Assembly: GCA_034687125.1 (NCBI GenBank)
Contig: JAQGBZ010000034.1
Location: 276,474-340,473, forward strand
DNA from: Neelides folsomi
Lineage: Eukaryota; Arthropoda; Collembola; Neelipleona; Neelidae
Direction: 5' to 3'
Length of the DNA: 64,000 nucleotides
The notes beneath the pieces are model-generated. The model saw only the letters and a list, made by a program, of their open reading frames with translations. It ran no database searches and had not been told where the DNA came from. The number at the start of each line of letters is the position of its first letter. The stretch's first letter is position 1. Shown here piece after piece: positions 36,861-50,600 of the stretch. The position numbers were made by a program, and so were the translations under genes.

Positions 36861-39800
36861 CCTCACAACATTGGGGAGATTTAACTTAAGGAAATGGCCA
36901 CCTGGCGGATTTACATCACTTACACTTTCAATTCATAGATATTGTACGTATGGTATACGCATAAGTATTATACGTATAGTATACACGCTCCCACAACTCC
37001 CATGCTAAACATCTTCTACCAATTCTATATTCTTCTATGTATATTCTTCTATATATCCACTCATATAAAAATAAAACCATATTTGATACAAAATCATAAA
37101 TGATAATCACATCATAATAAATAATGGTAATTATATATAAGATATATTTAAGATATTGCGTCTGATATTGATACATATTATGTTTATTGTCTAGGAGCTG
37201 TTGTGCATTAAATGTAAGTATTTAAGTATGTGTATTGTTTAATGGGAATCGTGTATCCTATCCATCTTTTCCGTTGCGTTGTCCCGACGCCCGGTACACA
37301 AAGCATAAAATAATATAATTGAGGTTCATATTCATATACAGGTAAGTTATGAATATATGAATATTATTGAATATGTGAATTGTGAATATCTATGTATATT
37401 GATGCTGTAATGTATGATGCATCGCCGAAAGCATAGATTAAGATAATAATCTCCTTGAGAGGTCCATCGGAGTATCCAGGTGTAAATTATCCAGCAATCA
37501 TCTCCCGAGATCACCTGGCCATTAATGAGAGATGGTCAGAGTGAAAGTGTGCCTAGGCAAACCTCCGGGTGGTAGTGAGGAAAGATGATTAAATGAACCC
37601 TTTAATTCTCCCTTGGTCATAAACATAATTGTAATGACGACCCCACGACGGCCAGCTCCTTCCTCTTAAGCCCTTCATTACACCCAATTCTTCACCACAT
37701 CCACGAGAGGAAAAAAGAGCCGTCTTTGAGGCTGCATCACCATTATTGGCTTATAAAACTAATTGCAATTGCTCTTAAGAAGGAAACTCCATTTTATTAT
37801 TCATTTCATCCATTCTATGTATACACATGTATAGTTCCCTTTGTATTTTAACTATTCAAGTATTGTGTTTATTGGTGGTCACTGGGAAAAAATTATCTTT
37901 CCTTGTTGGGTAACCAGAGCGAATAATGCGAACACAAAGAATTATTTAACTTGTCCGTTGAGAAAGGATAATCATTTAAGTCTCCAAACGAGACGGGTAT
38001 TTGGAAAGGGGAAATTAAATGATCCAATGATGACAATGCAACATTGAGGACCATTTGGTGAGAAGTGGGCAATTGGGAGGGTTAAATATCATCTTCATCT
38101 GGGTCGGGGAATTTGTGGAGGAATCTTCATATTTTACAACCAAAAAGGGTTTGGTCATAAACCATCAAGTTGTGAAATGTTATGAACCTCTGTGATTTAT
38201 CGTACAAGTCCTCCAATCACACACCCTTTTGGTCCTCGGTTTTTGGTACCCACAAAAGTACAACTGAGGGTTAAAAAGATTAATAACTGGGGTTAACTTT
38301 GACCAACTTTCATTTCTTGGTCCTTCAATGGGCCATTAGAACCGAACGAGGGTCATTGTGATGGTGGTTGGAGGTAATGAAGGGGTTTGAGGGTCCTTAA
38401 GACGACAGACCAACCACATGGGAGACGAGAAGTGTCTGCCGTGGAGACGCTCCAATTCCTAGTGACCATTATTGTGATTTGGAACTAATGAGGGTTGAAA
38501 GACCGTCGTTGTTTTAATGGGGATTTAATGTGTAAATGTTCTCTCTCTTTTTCACTCATCGGAACCATTTCACCTGCTGTGAACGATTTGTTCCCATCTT
38601 CCTGCTTACAACGGATATCAACCAATTTCCCTATTTTTTATCACCTATAGGTTAAATTACCTCAACGATTTATTTGTTTCCTGCTCTGGAACCTCCTTTT
38701 CAATTCATCGCCTCTTAATTACATTCAACTACTATCTAATATATATAATCTCATGTACTCCTGTACATATTCATACTACAGTATATTTATATGGTACATA
38801 CATACGCATCCTGTCAATACGCAGATAGTTATGTACATATTTGAAATATATACTTTAGTGACTATGCAATGACACGATGACAAATTGCTGGGAAATAAAC
38901 CGGGAACGACCCTGTGGATCTACATAATTTTGTGTGTAATCCAAAGAGCAAAGTTTATTTCACTCAAAGGGGAATGAAGCCATGGATTTCATCAACCCAT
39001 AAAGATGATTTATGCTCTTAGGACGGAACTTTATTTAAACCAAATCCAATTATTGTAATATAGTAATCACATCCAATGTCTGCTTTGTAAAATCCCAAAT
39101 CGCAAGAATTCCATTATTAAATATTTTGAGGATTAAAATGGGAAAAAAATTATCATTAGAATGATTTAAAACAAAGGAATTTTATATTTATTGGGCTGTA
39201 ATCTTTGAAATTGATCATTTATTGATTTTTATTGTACCATCATTTGTGTTGTGAATTGGATGATGAAACGATGTGTTTTGAGCTTCGTTGTTTATCGAAT
39301 TAGTATAGAGATGAAATCAAAGGTATTAACATGAAGGCAGGGGGAGACCTTTTAGGGGTGAGCTTTGTGAACGAGGAGGGTGAGTGAGTACCCGTGGTCG
39401 GCATGTGCGCCTTATCAATTTTGGGAGTAAATTGGAAGGGAGGGTCCCTTTGATGGAGATCCCGCACGGAAAGAAGAAGATATTAATAAATAAACATTGT
39501 GACTTGGAGGTGAGTATTAAAAGGGTCATCTGGAAATTCACCCGAATGAGTTTCCAATCAACCATATGTTGGATTGGGATTTTATGGGTGCCAGTCAGGG
39601 ATGATTCACACACCCTTTGACTCCCACCAAGTTTTGTCAAGCTCATGTGGGAAACAAAGAGAAATTCGTGTCCAACTGCCAACTCAGACCGGCCTTTGTT
39701 TCCATCCCGATATTCAACCACCAGGGAAATTCTTTTTTTACCTATGTGAAACCGCTAATAACGATACATTGTTCGATTCTCCGCACTCACTTCCGAGATC

Positions 39801-42026
39801 ATCCAAAGGTTCATGAATTGGAAAACCATTGTATTTTACATTCCATTGTTGGATCTATATTATTAATACCACTGAGCCTCATCATTATTTAATAATTGGC
39901 CCAATATACATAATAAACATAATAAACTGTACATACACTATTACATAATAGTACATATCTGTATATTAGGTATATGTATGTATCTACTGATATTGTACAT
40001 GTGAAACACAGTTCCAAGTCCGCTTTAATAAAATGAGGTTTTTCTCACAATTTCTAAGTACATACATGCATGTGTGATATGACACAATTTGGCCCAATTC
40101 AATGTCGAGGGTCTGGTCATGTTAACTACTAAATATTTACAGACTTACATGTTGTAACAACATAAAAAATATGAGATGAAAGCAGGGGAGACATGAAGAC
40201 ATGCAATGCCCGCACTTTCAATTCCATGCGTGCTTTATCGTTAGATCAATTGTGAACAATTTTTGCGCATCTTTCACATCCACTCTATGAAAAAAAACAC
40301 TTAGGTATGAAACTTACCAAATGTGACTTGACAAGGGACAATGCGAATTTGTAGAGTCATTAAGGTTCATTGAAATGAGAAAAAAAGAATCCGTTGACTA
40401 AATTTTGACATCTTGTTTGTTTGACACATTTTCATTGGCAATGGCTTTTGTTTAACAATTTAATTTTTGTTCAATAGTTTTATTTACCATTATTAAACTT
40501 GTTATTTATATAGAACATTTTAACAATTGGAGTTTTTTTTAACTATTCAAGTCTTCTTAGAATTATGAAGAAGCCGAACTGTGAAATATGAATGGGAATG
40601 AAACGATACTGCTAATTAAACTAATAATAATGAAAAATGACTAATGTAGTTAAAATTATGTATTTATTCTATTTATTTCTTTATTCTTAATATGAGTAAC
40701 TCATCACTTATTCAAATGTGGGTGAATCATTTAGGTGTGAAGTCGCGAACTCAATTTCCTATTCCTTTTGAAAATGTGAAAATGAAAAATGATTATTTTA
40801 TGGCAATGAGTACGAATTGGCATTTCCCAATTGACACCTAAATGAGGTGAGTCGAAAGTGAGTGTCGTCCCAACAAAGGAAGAATTGGAGTCAATGGAAT
40901 TTTGGGTGCCTTGGTCGGATTGAAATTATCCCAAGTTGTCGGGGATTTTGTACTTAACGGTTCATTAGGGTGGGTGGGGCACTTGGAGCTCCGACCAGAT
41001 GAACTCCACGCATTGATGCAGATGCCAAATGATGCGTCTCATTTCATTTTGCCCTTTAACAGCTGGCCCTTTGATTCCCCCTTTTTTCCTCACACTCTCT
41101 CGGAAGAAGTTAATCTTCCCATCTACTCCAATCTCCCTCATCTCTCATCCTTTTCAATAAACCATTACGCAAATCAATGTGTATCAAAATCCCATTGAAA
41201 ACCGATCACATTATGCCGCCGTTCATAAGGCCATTCATTCGCGGTTGGGCCCAGGACATATACTATACATATTTATTTAATACATACAAAACCAGGGGAC
41301 GATTAAGTAATATTTGAATAATGTTACATCACATGGGTACATATTTAATATTGTTCCTCGGATTCCATCAATGTGATGACGTTCGTTTGGATGTGCAAAT
41401 ACGGGCCTAATCCATTAGGATGATCCATACAAAGACTATCATTATTTCATTATGCATGCATGGATGTTGAGGATGATAATTCACATAGGGAGGGTTTGTG
41501 CTTCTTCATTGTCCCTTTGAGGACAAGATGAGATGATATGAATATTCGCAGCTCAATTGATGGAGAGATGTCAGAGTTCGGTCGAGGGTTGAAACCGCAT
41601 CTTTGAATTCACATTCACCCAACCAGCCGGATCAAAACATCATTTATCAAGTAGTCATTACCATTCGGGAATATGATACTTTGCATAATATGTCAAATGG
41701 AGGATCTTGAAGTTTTTCATATTAAATATATATTGAGTCCTTCCATCCCCGACCAACCCTCGTTGTCCTCGTCTTCAATTCCGAATCTCTTTGTAAGGAA
41801 CTCCAACTCCACATGTGTTCTCTATGGAAGGATCAATCCACCCGAATCAATATGAGATTCAAGAGACACTCGGCAATTGCCCCAAGGCCCAAAGTCTCAT
41901 ATGTATACTATATTAGTAATAATATGAAATGATTTTTATATTTATTACAATGACCTATATTATTATATTATATAACATTATATGATTATACACAAAATAG
42001 TTCTATGAATTTATTGGACAACTCTA
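36861..42026. other. Region upstream of dap, no gene seen
   Basis: TA-rich island with repeated TACGTAT/GTATAC units at 36930-37170, then unique sequence. No supported exon. Confidence 0.5.
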
Positions 42027-42141
42027 TACAGGGTAGCCCTTAAGTAACGCAAAATCAATAAAATGATTCTATAGGAAAAATTGATAAAATAACAATTTAC
42101 GATTGATTGAAAATTTTGCGTTACTTAAGGGCTACCCTGTA
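42027..42141. mobile_element. 115-bp palindromic MITE
   Basis: TACAGGGTAGCCCTTAAGTA at the left is exactly inverted at the right; the match continues through ACGCAAAAT for about 29 bp. Ends are TA, fitting a Tc1/mariner-type TA target. The central 55 bp are AT-rich and non-coding. The two arms are identical, so the insertion is probably young. Confidence 0.82.
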
Positions 42142-43567
42142 CATATGTATAGTAATATCATCTGCAGTAATATCTGTATATTTAAGCATGTATGAAATGG
42201 AATGAGTTTGGATGGATTGGTATGGCTAAGAAAGTAACATTTTATTCATTTTACTCAATTTTACTAAAATCTCTAAACCTTACAATTTATGCACATTGAG
42301 AAACATTGAGTAAATGTATAATTGTGTCTATAAATTAATCACTTACAATTAATGCGTTTTTTAGCTTTCTTGGGTCTATAAGCAATTGGTAAGCAATAGT
42401 AAGAGTTTAATGCAACACAAGTGTTTAGAGTGCATTGGCATGATGAGACATCATTACTATACATTTAAAATTTAACTTTAAGTTCATCTTTGAATAATAC
42501 ACACGATGGAGTGTTTTTACGCTATTGGTAATTGTGTAATTAAAATGAGTTGAAACTAGTTGTGTTGGCGGATCAAATTTCTAAGAAAAAAGATCCACGT
42601 CGTCCGATCACTTATTGACTAAAATTTATACCGACTCACTTATTATAATAACTACTTACAAATTACTATTATTGTACCTATATATTATATATATATAATA
42701 TATACATTCGTTATTCTTCTATTTCTCTCTATTCAACTTCACTAAGTTTAATTAAGAAGTCCTTTTTACATGCATATTAATATCAATGGTTCCTTCTTCC
42801 ACACGATGTCAAGTTTGTAGCACTACACATGGTTTGAATTAGTCATACAAATAATATTTAATAGTATCAATAGTAAAATAATAATAAATATATTTGGCAA
42901 AAATTAACACCCCTTATTATTCTTAAATATTGTAAAATTGTAATACACATTATACATTTGAACAATACACGATGAATTTGAAGTCTAAGAGATTTCATTA
43001 ATTAAGGTGTGTGTCATTATTTATAAACATTACAATTATTTATTTACACCCGTTATAATAAATTAATCAAGTCAGTTGGCATGCCCTAAAGATTTCGAGT
43101 TAAAGTAATAGCCATTATCATGGCCGCCAATTTTAAACTATAAAGAGAATATCTTAGCAACAATTAGCGCAGTTAAGATTGCTCACAGTATTTAAGGAAA
43201 CGCTTGAGTGAACATTTCTGATTAAATTGAATACACCGGCATAAGATAGCATAAATGTACATTAATATATGAAAATGGAGATTGCCAAATTGGTATCATT
43301 ACATAATATGTCTCCCACTAACACTAATCAGAGCACTCTTTCAAATACATAATATTATATGTAGTACTATAGATATAAAATTATATTTTTGTATCTACGC
43401 TGTCTTAATACATTAAGATTAGTTCATTTTTTAAAAGCTATACATAATTGTGATTATATTTAAGTTATCTACATTAGGAGTTTAGAATGTGCATTAAGAC
43501 ATAATAATGGAAATCGTATATTTATACTTGAGATTTACACGCAGGGATAGGTGACTAATTAATGATC

Positions 43568-43599
<32 letters not shown>

Positions 43600-44568
43600 T
43601 TAACAAATGTAACATTAAAATGGATATAACAATAATATTTAAAAGTTTACTAACATTAAGTGATGGAATTGGAGGATCAACTTGTTTCAACGGCCAATGC
43701 AACATCATTCAAGTCAAAAAATCCCCAAAGAGTTTAATCTTGGAGACAAAGGAAATATTTTGACTAAATAATGCGAATTTCTATATTAATTCTCAAATTC
43801 TTTTCATTAATATTCCTAATCCTAATTTCCTAATTTCTATTTTATACAATCGCCCATAAGTTGGGGACAATTGAGATTTTATAACTCATTAAAGTTCGAA
43901 AATTTACGTTTTATTTTTAATTGGGTCGCTAATTAAACTGGCTGATTCTCCACATTGATAAATCTCATTTGAATTAATTTAATAAAAGCCACGGATTTAA
44001 AAAGTTATCATTTATAAAAAAGAAAACTTGTAAAACTAATTTAATTTAACAATATAATAAATAAAATGTTTAAATACTAAAATTACTCAATAAATGAAAA
44101 CTAAATATGAGTAAACTTACATTAAGTAGGTATATAGTAGTTAGTTATAGGTATAGGGTCTCTAACGAAAAAGCATTTTAAACTTTTTAGTAAAATTTCC
44201 TACAAGACCTTAAAGCTATAAAACATTATACAAATGTGGTAATCTAAACAGTCACAATGAATGAATGATATTATTAAATAAGCAATGTAAAAGTTGGATA
44301 TTAAAATTAACAAATTCATTATTTCTAACTACGCGATGCAATCTATTTAATTGACACAATTTAAACAAGAAGGCCACGTATGTTGGACTAAAGAATAGTT
44401 TGGCTTTAAACCTACATTTAAATATATAACTACATTAAATACATATATTATTCCACACACACTGTGTTCTTAAATACAACCACGTTTAAAACATCGACCC
44501 AATTAGTGTTCCAAGTTGTAGTAATGTTCTCATCCACATCTTTCGACTCTGAGAGGAATGCGGGGCGT
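42142..44568. other. AT-rich region downstream of SoxD
   Basis: Presumably holds the SoxD 3' UTR. The first AATAAA seen on the minus strand is at about 43910-43915, 650 bp past the stop. ATT microsatellite at 43569. No coding exon. Confidence 0.5.
43569..43596. repeat. ATT microsatellite
   Basis: About nine exact ATT units. Confidence 0.9.
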
Positions 44569-44662
44569 TTAAGGAGAACTTCCTTGAGCTTCCATTTCGT
44601 GGATATGAAGGGAGTCGGTGAAGAGACTTCCATCCGCACTGCTCGTCTCACTCGTGTCATCT
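44569..44662 (-). CDS. SoxD: SoxD coding exon 9: C-terminal tail
   Basis: 94 nt behind a 67-bp intron with CTAAT branch-like sequence and acceptor CATAATGCAG|A. It encodes [29 protein letters not shown] and TAA at 44571-44569. The acidic/serine composition resembles the C-terminus of other SoxD proteins. It has no ATG in this frame at its start and would be missed by ORF finding. Confidence 0.75.
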
Positions 44663-47600
44663 CTGCATTATGGGTGGATTAGTGAAGAGCTTCTAATTGA
44701 TCCGCTCGAGTGATTGTGAAGTCAAATACCTGAGATTGCCTTGATTCAATTCAGTCCCGGACCCTTGGAGAAAATGGCTCAAGTCGGAAATGTCGTTGAG
44801 GTTGGGATTTCCAGAAGGAGGATTCAGCCCCCCTTCTCTGCACCAAATTTGCCTCATTTCCTGACGTCGCTGTCTCATCAACGACTTGTACTCCGAGATT
44901 CTCATCTTCTTCCCGTCCACAATGCAGGTCCGCTTTGGTCGTGGTCTGTACCGGTAATCTGGATGCTTCTCCATGTGGAGCTTAGAAAGTCGAGATTGCT
45001 CTTCGTAGTACGGCTGCTTCTCGCTGTTGCTCATCGATTTCCATCGAGCTCCTGTGAAAAATTTAATTGAATTAAGACACCTTTTATTAATTAAGACACC
45101 AATACACTTTTGATTGATTAATGGACAATTTAGTGGCAAACTAATGGACATTATTTCAAGGCCATACCAAGAATCTTTGAGATGTTCGAGTTGTGCATGT
45201 CGGGACAAGCTTTGAGAATCTTCCTCCGTTCATCTTTGGCCCAAACCATGAAGGCGTTCATGGGCCTTTTGATATGAGGTTTGCTCTCAGTCTCACGCTT
45301 CTGCTGGCGGATTATCTTTGCACCTGGAAAAACAATTAAATTACAATTTACTCCGAATTCATATAATTATTGAATTTAATTATAATTAATTTAATTATAA
45401 TTCATATAATTGTGATTAATGATTGTTTAATTAATTTTACTCTGTTGGCAGGCGGAGATGAAATCTCCTGACTCCTCCTTCCCTCTCATGTGATTCTGAG
45501 GTCCAGCATTGGGCAGAGCCGACATCCCTTCGTCTTCTCCATTCCCGTTCATGTTGAACATTGACCCGACGGGGTATTGAGAAACTTTCCCTCCGCTCAT
45601 CGGCGGCGGAAGACTCGGCGAAAAGGGAAATTCCTTCCCAACTCCTGCAAATGACCCATAAACTATTTGAATATTTCCATGAGACTCTCTTTATCGGACT
45701 CGGCGGCCCAACCGGGGTCTTAATTACCCGAGTGCAGGGGAAATGTGGCGAATGGCATGAAATTCGGCGGAAGGACGAGTCCAGGATGAACTCCGGTTCT
45801 TGAGCCATCGGGATGGCCGGTGTGGGCCGGCAAGGGAGGGGATCGATCGTTCCCGTTGAAAATCATCCCACGCCCGCTCGGCGCCCCGCTCTGACCCTTC
45901 GGTTTTGAGAGGTTCAAGGGCCCGTCAGCTTCAGCTGGAGCTGGAGGCGATGACTGCTGCGGGGTCATCGAGGGTCCTCTGGGAGCAGATGGTGGAAGGT
46001 TGGGAAGTCCCGGCCAAGGCCCAATTTGGGAAATCAAGTGCTGCTGGATGGAGAAAACAATTAATTGACAAAGCAATGATTTGACCACAAGTCTTACATT
46101 TGTTTTTGGAAAAAATGGTTGCATGTTTTGGAGCGGAGATTGAAAAGCTCCAGCAGCGGCGGCTGACGCGTGGTGCAGTTGATCCAGAAATGGAAAAAGA
46201 ACAAAATTTTGTCCCATTGCGGCCGCTGCAGCAGCCGCCGCTGCCGCTTGGCCCATAAATGGTCCAATGGGCGATGGGATCGAAGGTTTGCACCCGTTGG
46301 CCTTCTCAAACAACAAACACAATTATTGACAATCATTTCCAATTATTCCATCATATTCCGCAGAATCATTTTTTAGTGTAGTCAGAAAGGATCGTGAAAA
46401 CCCCAATTTTAAACAAAATCTAAGGGACCATAAATTGTCCCGCAAACATGAAAGCCAATTGAATAAATTTGAATGTAAAGCTTGGGAATGACGGATGATG
46501 ATCATCATAATAGCTAAATCTTTCATAACAGTGAAAATGGGGCGTGGGTTGAAAAGGAAAGCCGTAAAATTAAAAATGGCAAACAGACTCGGCCTATTTT
46601 AAATCCAGGAAGACCAACCCCCAAATATTAGTACGCATTAAAGTGTGGTTTAATTATTAGGGCTCACTTTTCCAGTTTCCTCGTGTTCTCCCCGATGGTT
46701 CCGATGGTTGGAGTGATCCCGGAAGTCCATTTTTTGATGTTGCCCATGTTGAGAGTTCTGATGTCCAGAATTGTGATGCATCGTCTGAGGGATTTCGACT
46801 TGTTCCTGGACACCGCGACCCTGGAAATCAAACATTTTAAAATGAAACATTTAGAAATAAAACATTGCACTCAACGTCTCCAAAGGAAAGAATCTTGTGG
46901 AAGAATGATCCTTTGGATCCTGTGGATAATTAAGAGACGCGTGTTTGGCCCTTTCATCACTCAAGACCGAGATCCTAATTGAGATGATCCACAAATATGG
47001 GGAGGTTGGAATGTTGTGCCACGTAGGCAGAGAATATGCCTTGTCTTACATTATCTCCCTGTGGTGATACACAGAGTTGACATTCATGACCTGAGAAAGA
47101 CATCACTTGGCGAGTGACATTCGAAAGAGAATCCCGGGAGAAGAAAAGCTCTCTTACATCATCTCACTTGGAAGCAGATCCTTCCCATAATGGAACAAAT
47201 GTGAGGTGATGAGAGTTATACTACAATTCCTCGCTGTCCAACACCCAAACCAAACTCAAGAAACCTCTCCCACTCTTCTTTTGGGGAGAGGCCAATAAAA
47301 ATTTACATCTGCCCTTCTCGAAAGTAACCAACCATTCTTCAACCACCATCACAAATCTCCCCCATTCTTCCAAATTCCTCCGACATTGCAAATACAAATA
47401 CACAATGTTGAAATTTTATCTGTAAGTTTATACAAGTAATAAATTGAGATGTATGAAATTAAGAAGGGAAAAGGGAAAGAATGGGGAACCAGAATGGGTT
47501 TGACAAAGGTGAAGATTGAAATGAGTCCTAGCGAGAGATGAGATTAAGGGCCAAACAAAACTATGCTTTCATTTTCTAGTTTGATGAGGAAACCTGAAAG

Positions 47601-50600
47601 CTTCCAATTTTCATGCTAAAATCGGTCAAAGCCGCATTACCAAACTCTCATTGTCCTCATTTAATGGGAACTGGGAGATGAAGCTTTTTATCCAGAGATT
47701 CACCATGTAATGAGTCCCATTGTCGCCAAGTAATCCAATATGTAAACCATCCGCCCATGAACTCCCATTTATTTAAAACCATCCACATTCACATCTTTGA
47801 GAAAAATGAGGCCCATGTGGTTGGAGGAAATTGGAAACCTCTCGGTAATCTCCTCAGGGATAGGAAACAACAATGGAGATTTAAAACAAATCCAACCGTT
47901 TGAAATCATTGGAAACTGTTTGAAACTGTTTAAAATTATTTGAAACCATTTGAAACTATTTGGAACTGTTTGAAACAATTGGGATGAATCTTTCCCATTT
48001 GAGAAGATGTATTAAAGGCATAAGGTGATTTGCATAAGGAGATTTCCATCGTAGCGGTGGGGAATTTGGTTTTTGGATTCAGGGTGGCCTCTCATAGTTT
48101 CTCCGCTCCATTGGGAATAGTATGGATTATATACGAGACGTCCACATTCCGACGCTCAAAATACCCTCCCCGCTCCCTGATCCGAAGATGATGAGGACAT
48201 GAACTGTATGAAAGCTACGTTCGGGTCACAGACTCATAATTCCCGGACCCAAACCATTGCTCTTCCCTGTCCCATCCCAGAGGATCTATGAACCTACCCG
48301 GGAGGCCCTACCTCATAAATTTGTCCAGGGAAAAAATCGGAAATCCAACACTAAAACTACTCAAGACTTTCTTCCCCGAATTTAAATTTACCGATTCATT
48401 TCGAGGGCCTCAAGGGCAGGGAATGTATTGGAGTTGGGTGAGGAACTCAATTGACCCTCAAAAAGAATGTTTTTTTGAGCCGATTCCACATGGAGGGCAA
48501 ATCCCCGTCTGGCACTTGTGAGGAAAGGAGTTGAAGAGAGCTCTTTGGGAAGACAGCGTGGTTGGCTACAAAAGACCCCCCCCCTTGGGGCGAAGGGAAT
48601 CATAAAGAGAGGGAGAGTGAAACTGTATTTATTTGTTCGCTCTCGGAGTTTTCGCAGAGGCTCTGAAGCCCATTTGTCAAGGAGGAAGAGGATGTACTAA
48701 TCATCAGCTCATTGTTCCATACTGTTTGCACAGGTCACAGAAACCATTCTTTATCTAAGAACCAACTCCCAGCCTTCCCAAGGAGGGAAAAAAATCCTCG
48801 CCCTTTGACTCAACACATTCCGAATATTTTTCCAACAACTCCCACATTGCCCAGGAACCATCTGAGCTCATGGGAAATTGGTCCTTACACGACCCGGACC
48901 TCAATTAGAGCAAGATTGGAAAGAATGTTCATTTGAAGTTCCCCTTGTTGGTGTAGAGGAGTTTTAATTGAAAAGTTTAATTTGTTTATTGGCCCATTAT
49001 GAGAGTTGAAAATAATCCTTCATTAAATGTGTAGAAATTGAGATGAAAGAGATCTGGCACAATTTCCCTTATTCATTAAAGAAGAGAATGAGAGTCTTAA
49101 TTTTAAAGGGATTTGAATGTGAGAATGGGAATTTGAAAGAATGGCGCCATTGAGAGTGGGTTGAAATGGAAAGGGCAAAGTTTGAATGTCTTTTAACTGG
49201 CTCTATAAGTCGAGAAGGAAATCGGATTACAAATGGGTGACTTTGTTAAGAGACTCTTAATTTCCAATGAAAAAGACAGTCTTGATCACTCGGTGGAATC
49301 TCCCGACATTTCCCCTCCAAAGAGAAAAGAACTCCCAATTCCGTCGTTCCGGCATTAAATCAATTGAGAAAACTCCAATTGCCAAGGCGTCAAAAAACAA
49401 GTTCAAGAGGGATCTCATTAGAACTCCCCAAAAGACAGCTAAATACACTCAAATGAACCTTCCCATTCACCAACACATTCCTTCAAATTCTCTCTATCAA
49501 TTCATCAAATTATTCATTGTCCAATTGGGCTAAGTTAAAAAGAAGGTGATTTTAATATTCCAATTTCCTTTCATGTCCAATCCACCATAGGGGAAGATCT
49601 AAAATATAAAATACAAATTGATGGAAAATGGAAAGTGGAGTTAAATGGGATGGGATGTTTTGCAGAGGCGCAAGAAAAGAATAGGAAGGATTGGAGAAGA
49701 TCTTTGGCTTTTTCTCTCCTCCCCCTCACATTCTCTTGGTAATAGTCATTTGTCTATTTGGCTCTACAATAGGCCTCCTTCCCAGGAGATCTCCGCCGAG
49801 TGTCATTTTGGCAAAGTGGAGGGAAAGCCTCTTTTTAATTAAGACCGTTCGCATTAAGAGCTCATGTAGAGGATTAATAGAGTCTCAAATGGAAGTCTGG
49901 AAAGAGGATCAGAGTGGGAGTGGAGCTCAGAGGGAATTCTCAAGGGAAGCCCTCATTTCAGTGAGAAAAAGTAAAGTATAAAATGTTTGGGATTTGTCCG
50001 GTCGGCCAAGAGATGTTTGGAATAATGGGACCCGACAACGTGGAGGAGAACAACTGAGACGGTCATTCCGCATCATTGTCGACCCGGAGAGGATCATCAT
50101 TTATGTATGGGGGCTGTGTGGAAGGAAAGGCATTTACGCCATTTGAAGAATTCCTCACGCCGAGCCGAGAAATCCGGTGGGTGACAAGGAGGAATTTGTT
50201 CCCGGGATGGGTCTGACAAATGAGAAAGATTTCACTGAGCAACGACCTGACAGCAGGGAGGCGGAAATCAAACCTCGGTTCCTCTGAAACAAAACCCGCG
50301 TCAAGAGGTCGGCCAAGCCGAGAATGCATAACAAAACCTCCGCATTGTGTGAATTGTGAATGAGGGATCGGAATTCGGAGCACGAACTCCCACTTGACGC
50401 AAAAATCCAATCCTTTGTGACACTCTTAAATTCTCCTTGGAAGTGAGAGGACAATGTCGTCGTCCCCCTCCGCAACCCTTTCAGTTCCATCATGTCTGGA
50501 GTGGGACGTCGCACTCACTTCCCATCCCTCTTGTCTTGACGTCTTTATTTTTACACCCTCATTGGAGAGAGGAGAAACCATTTCCTCATACTTATTAACC

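Noticed and set aside
44693-44729. Read-through C-terminus of SoxD ending in TAG at 44693
   Set aside because: A good donor, branch-like CTAAT and acceptor point to splicing into an acidic tail. Kept only as a possible isoform.
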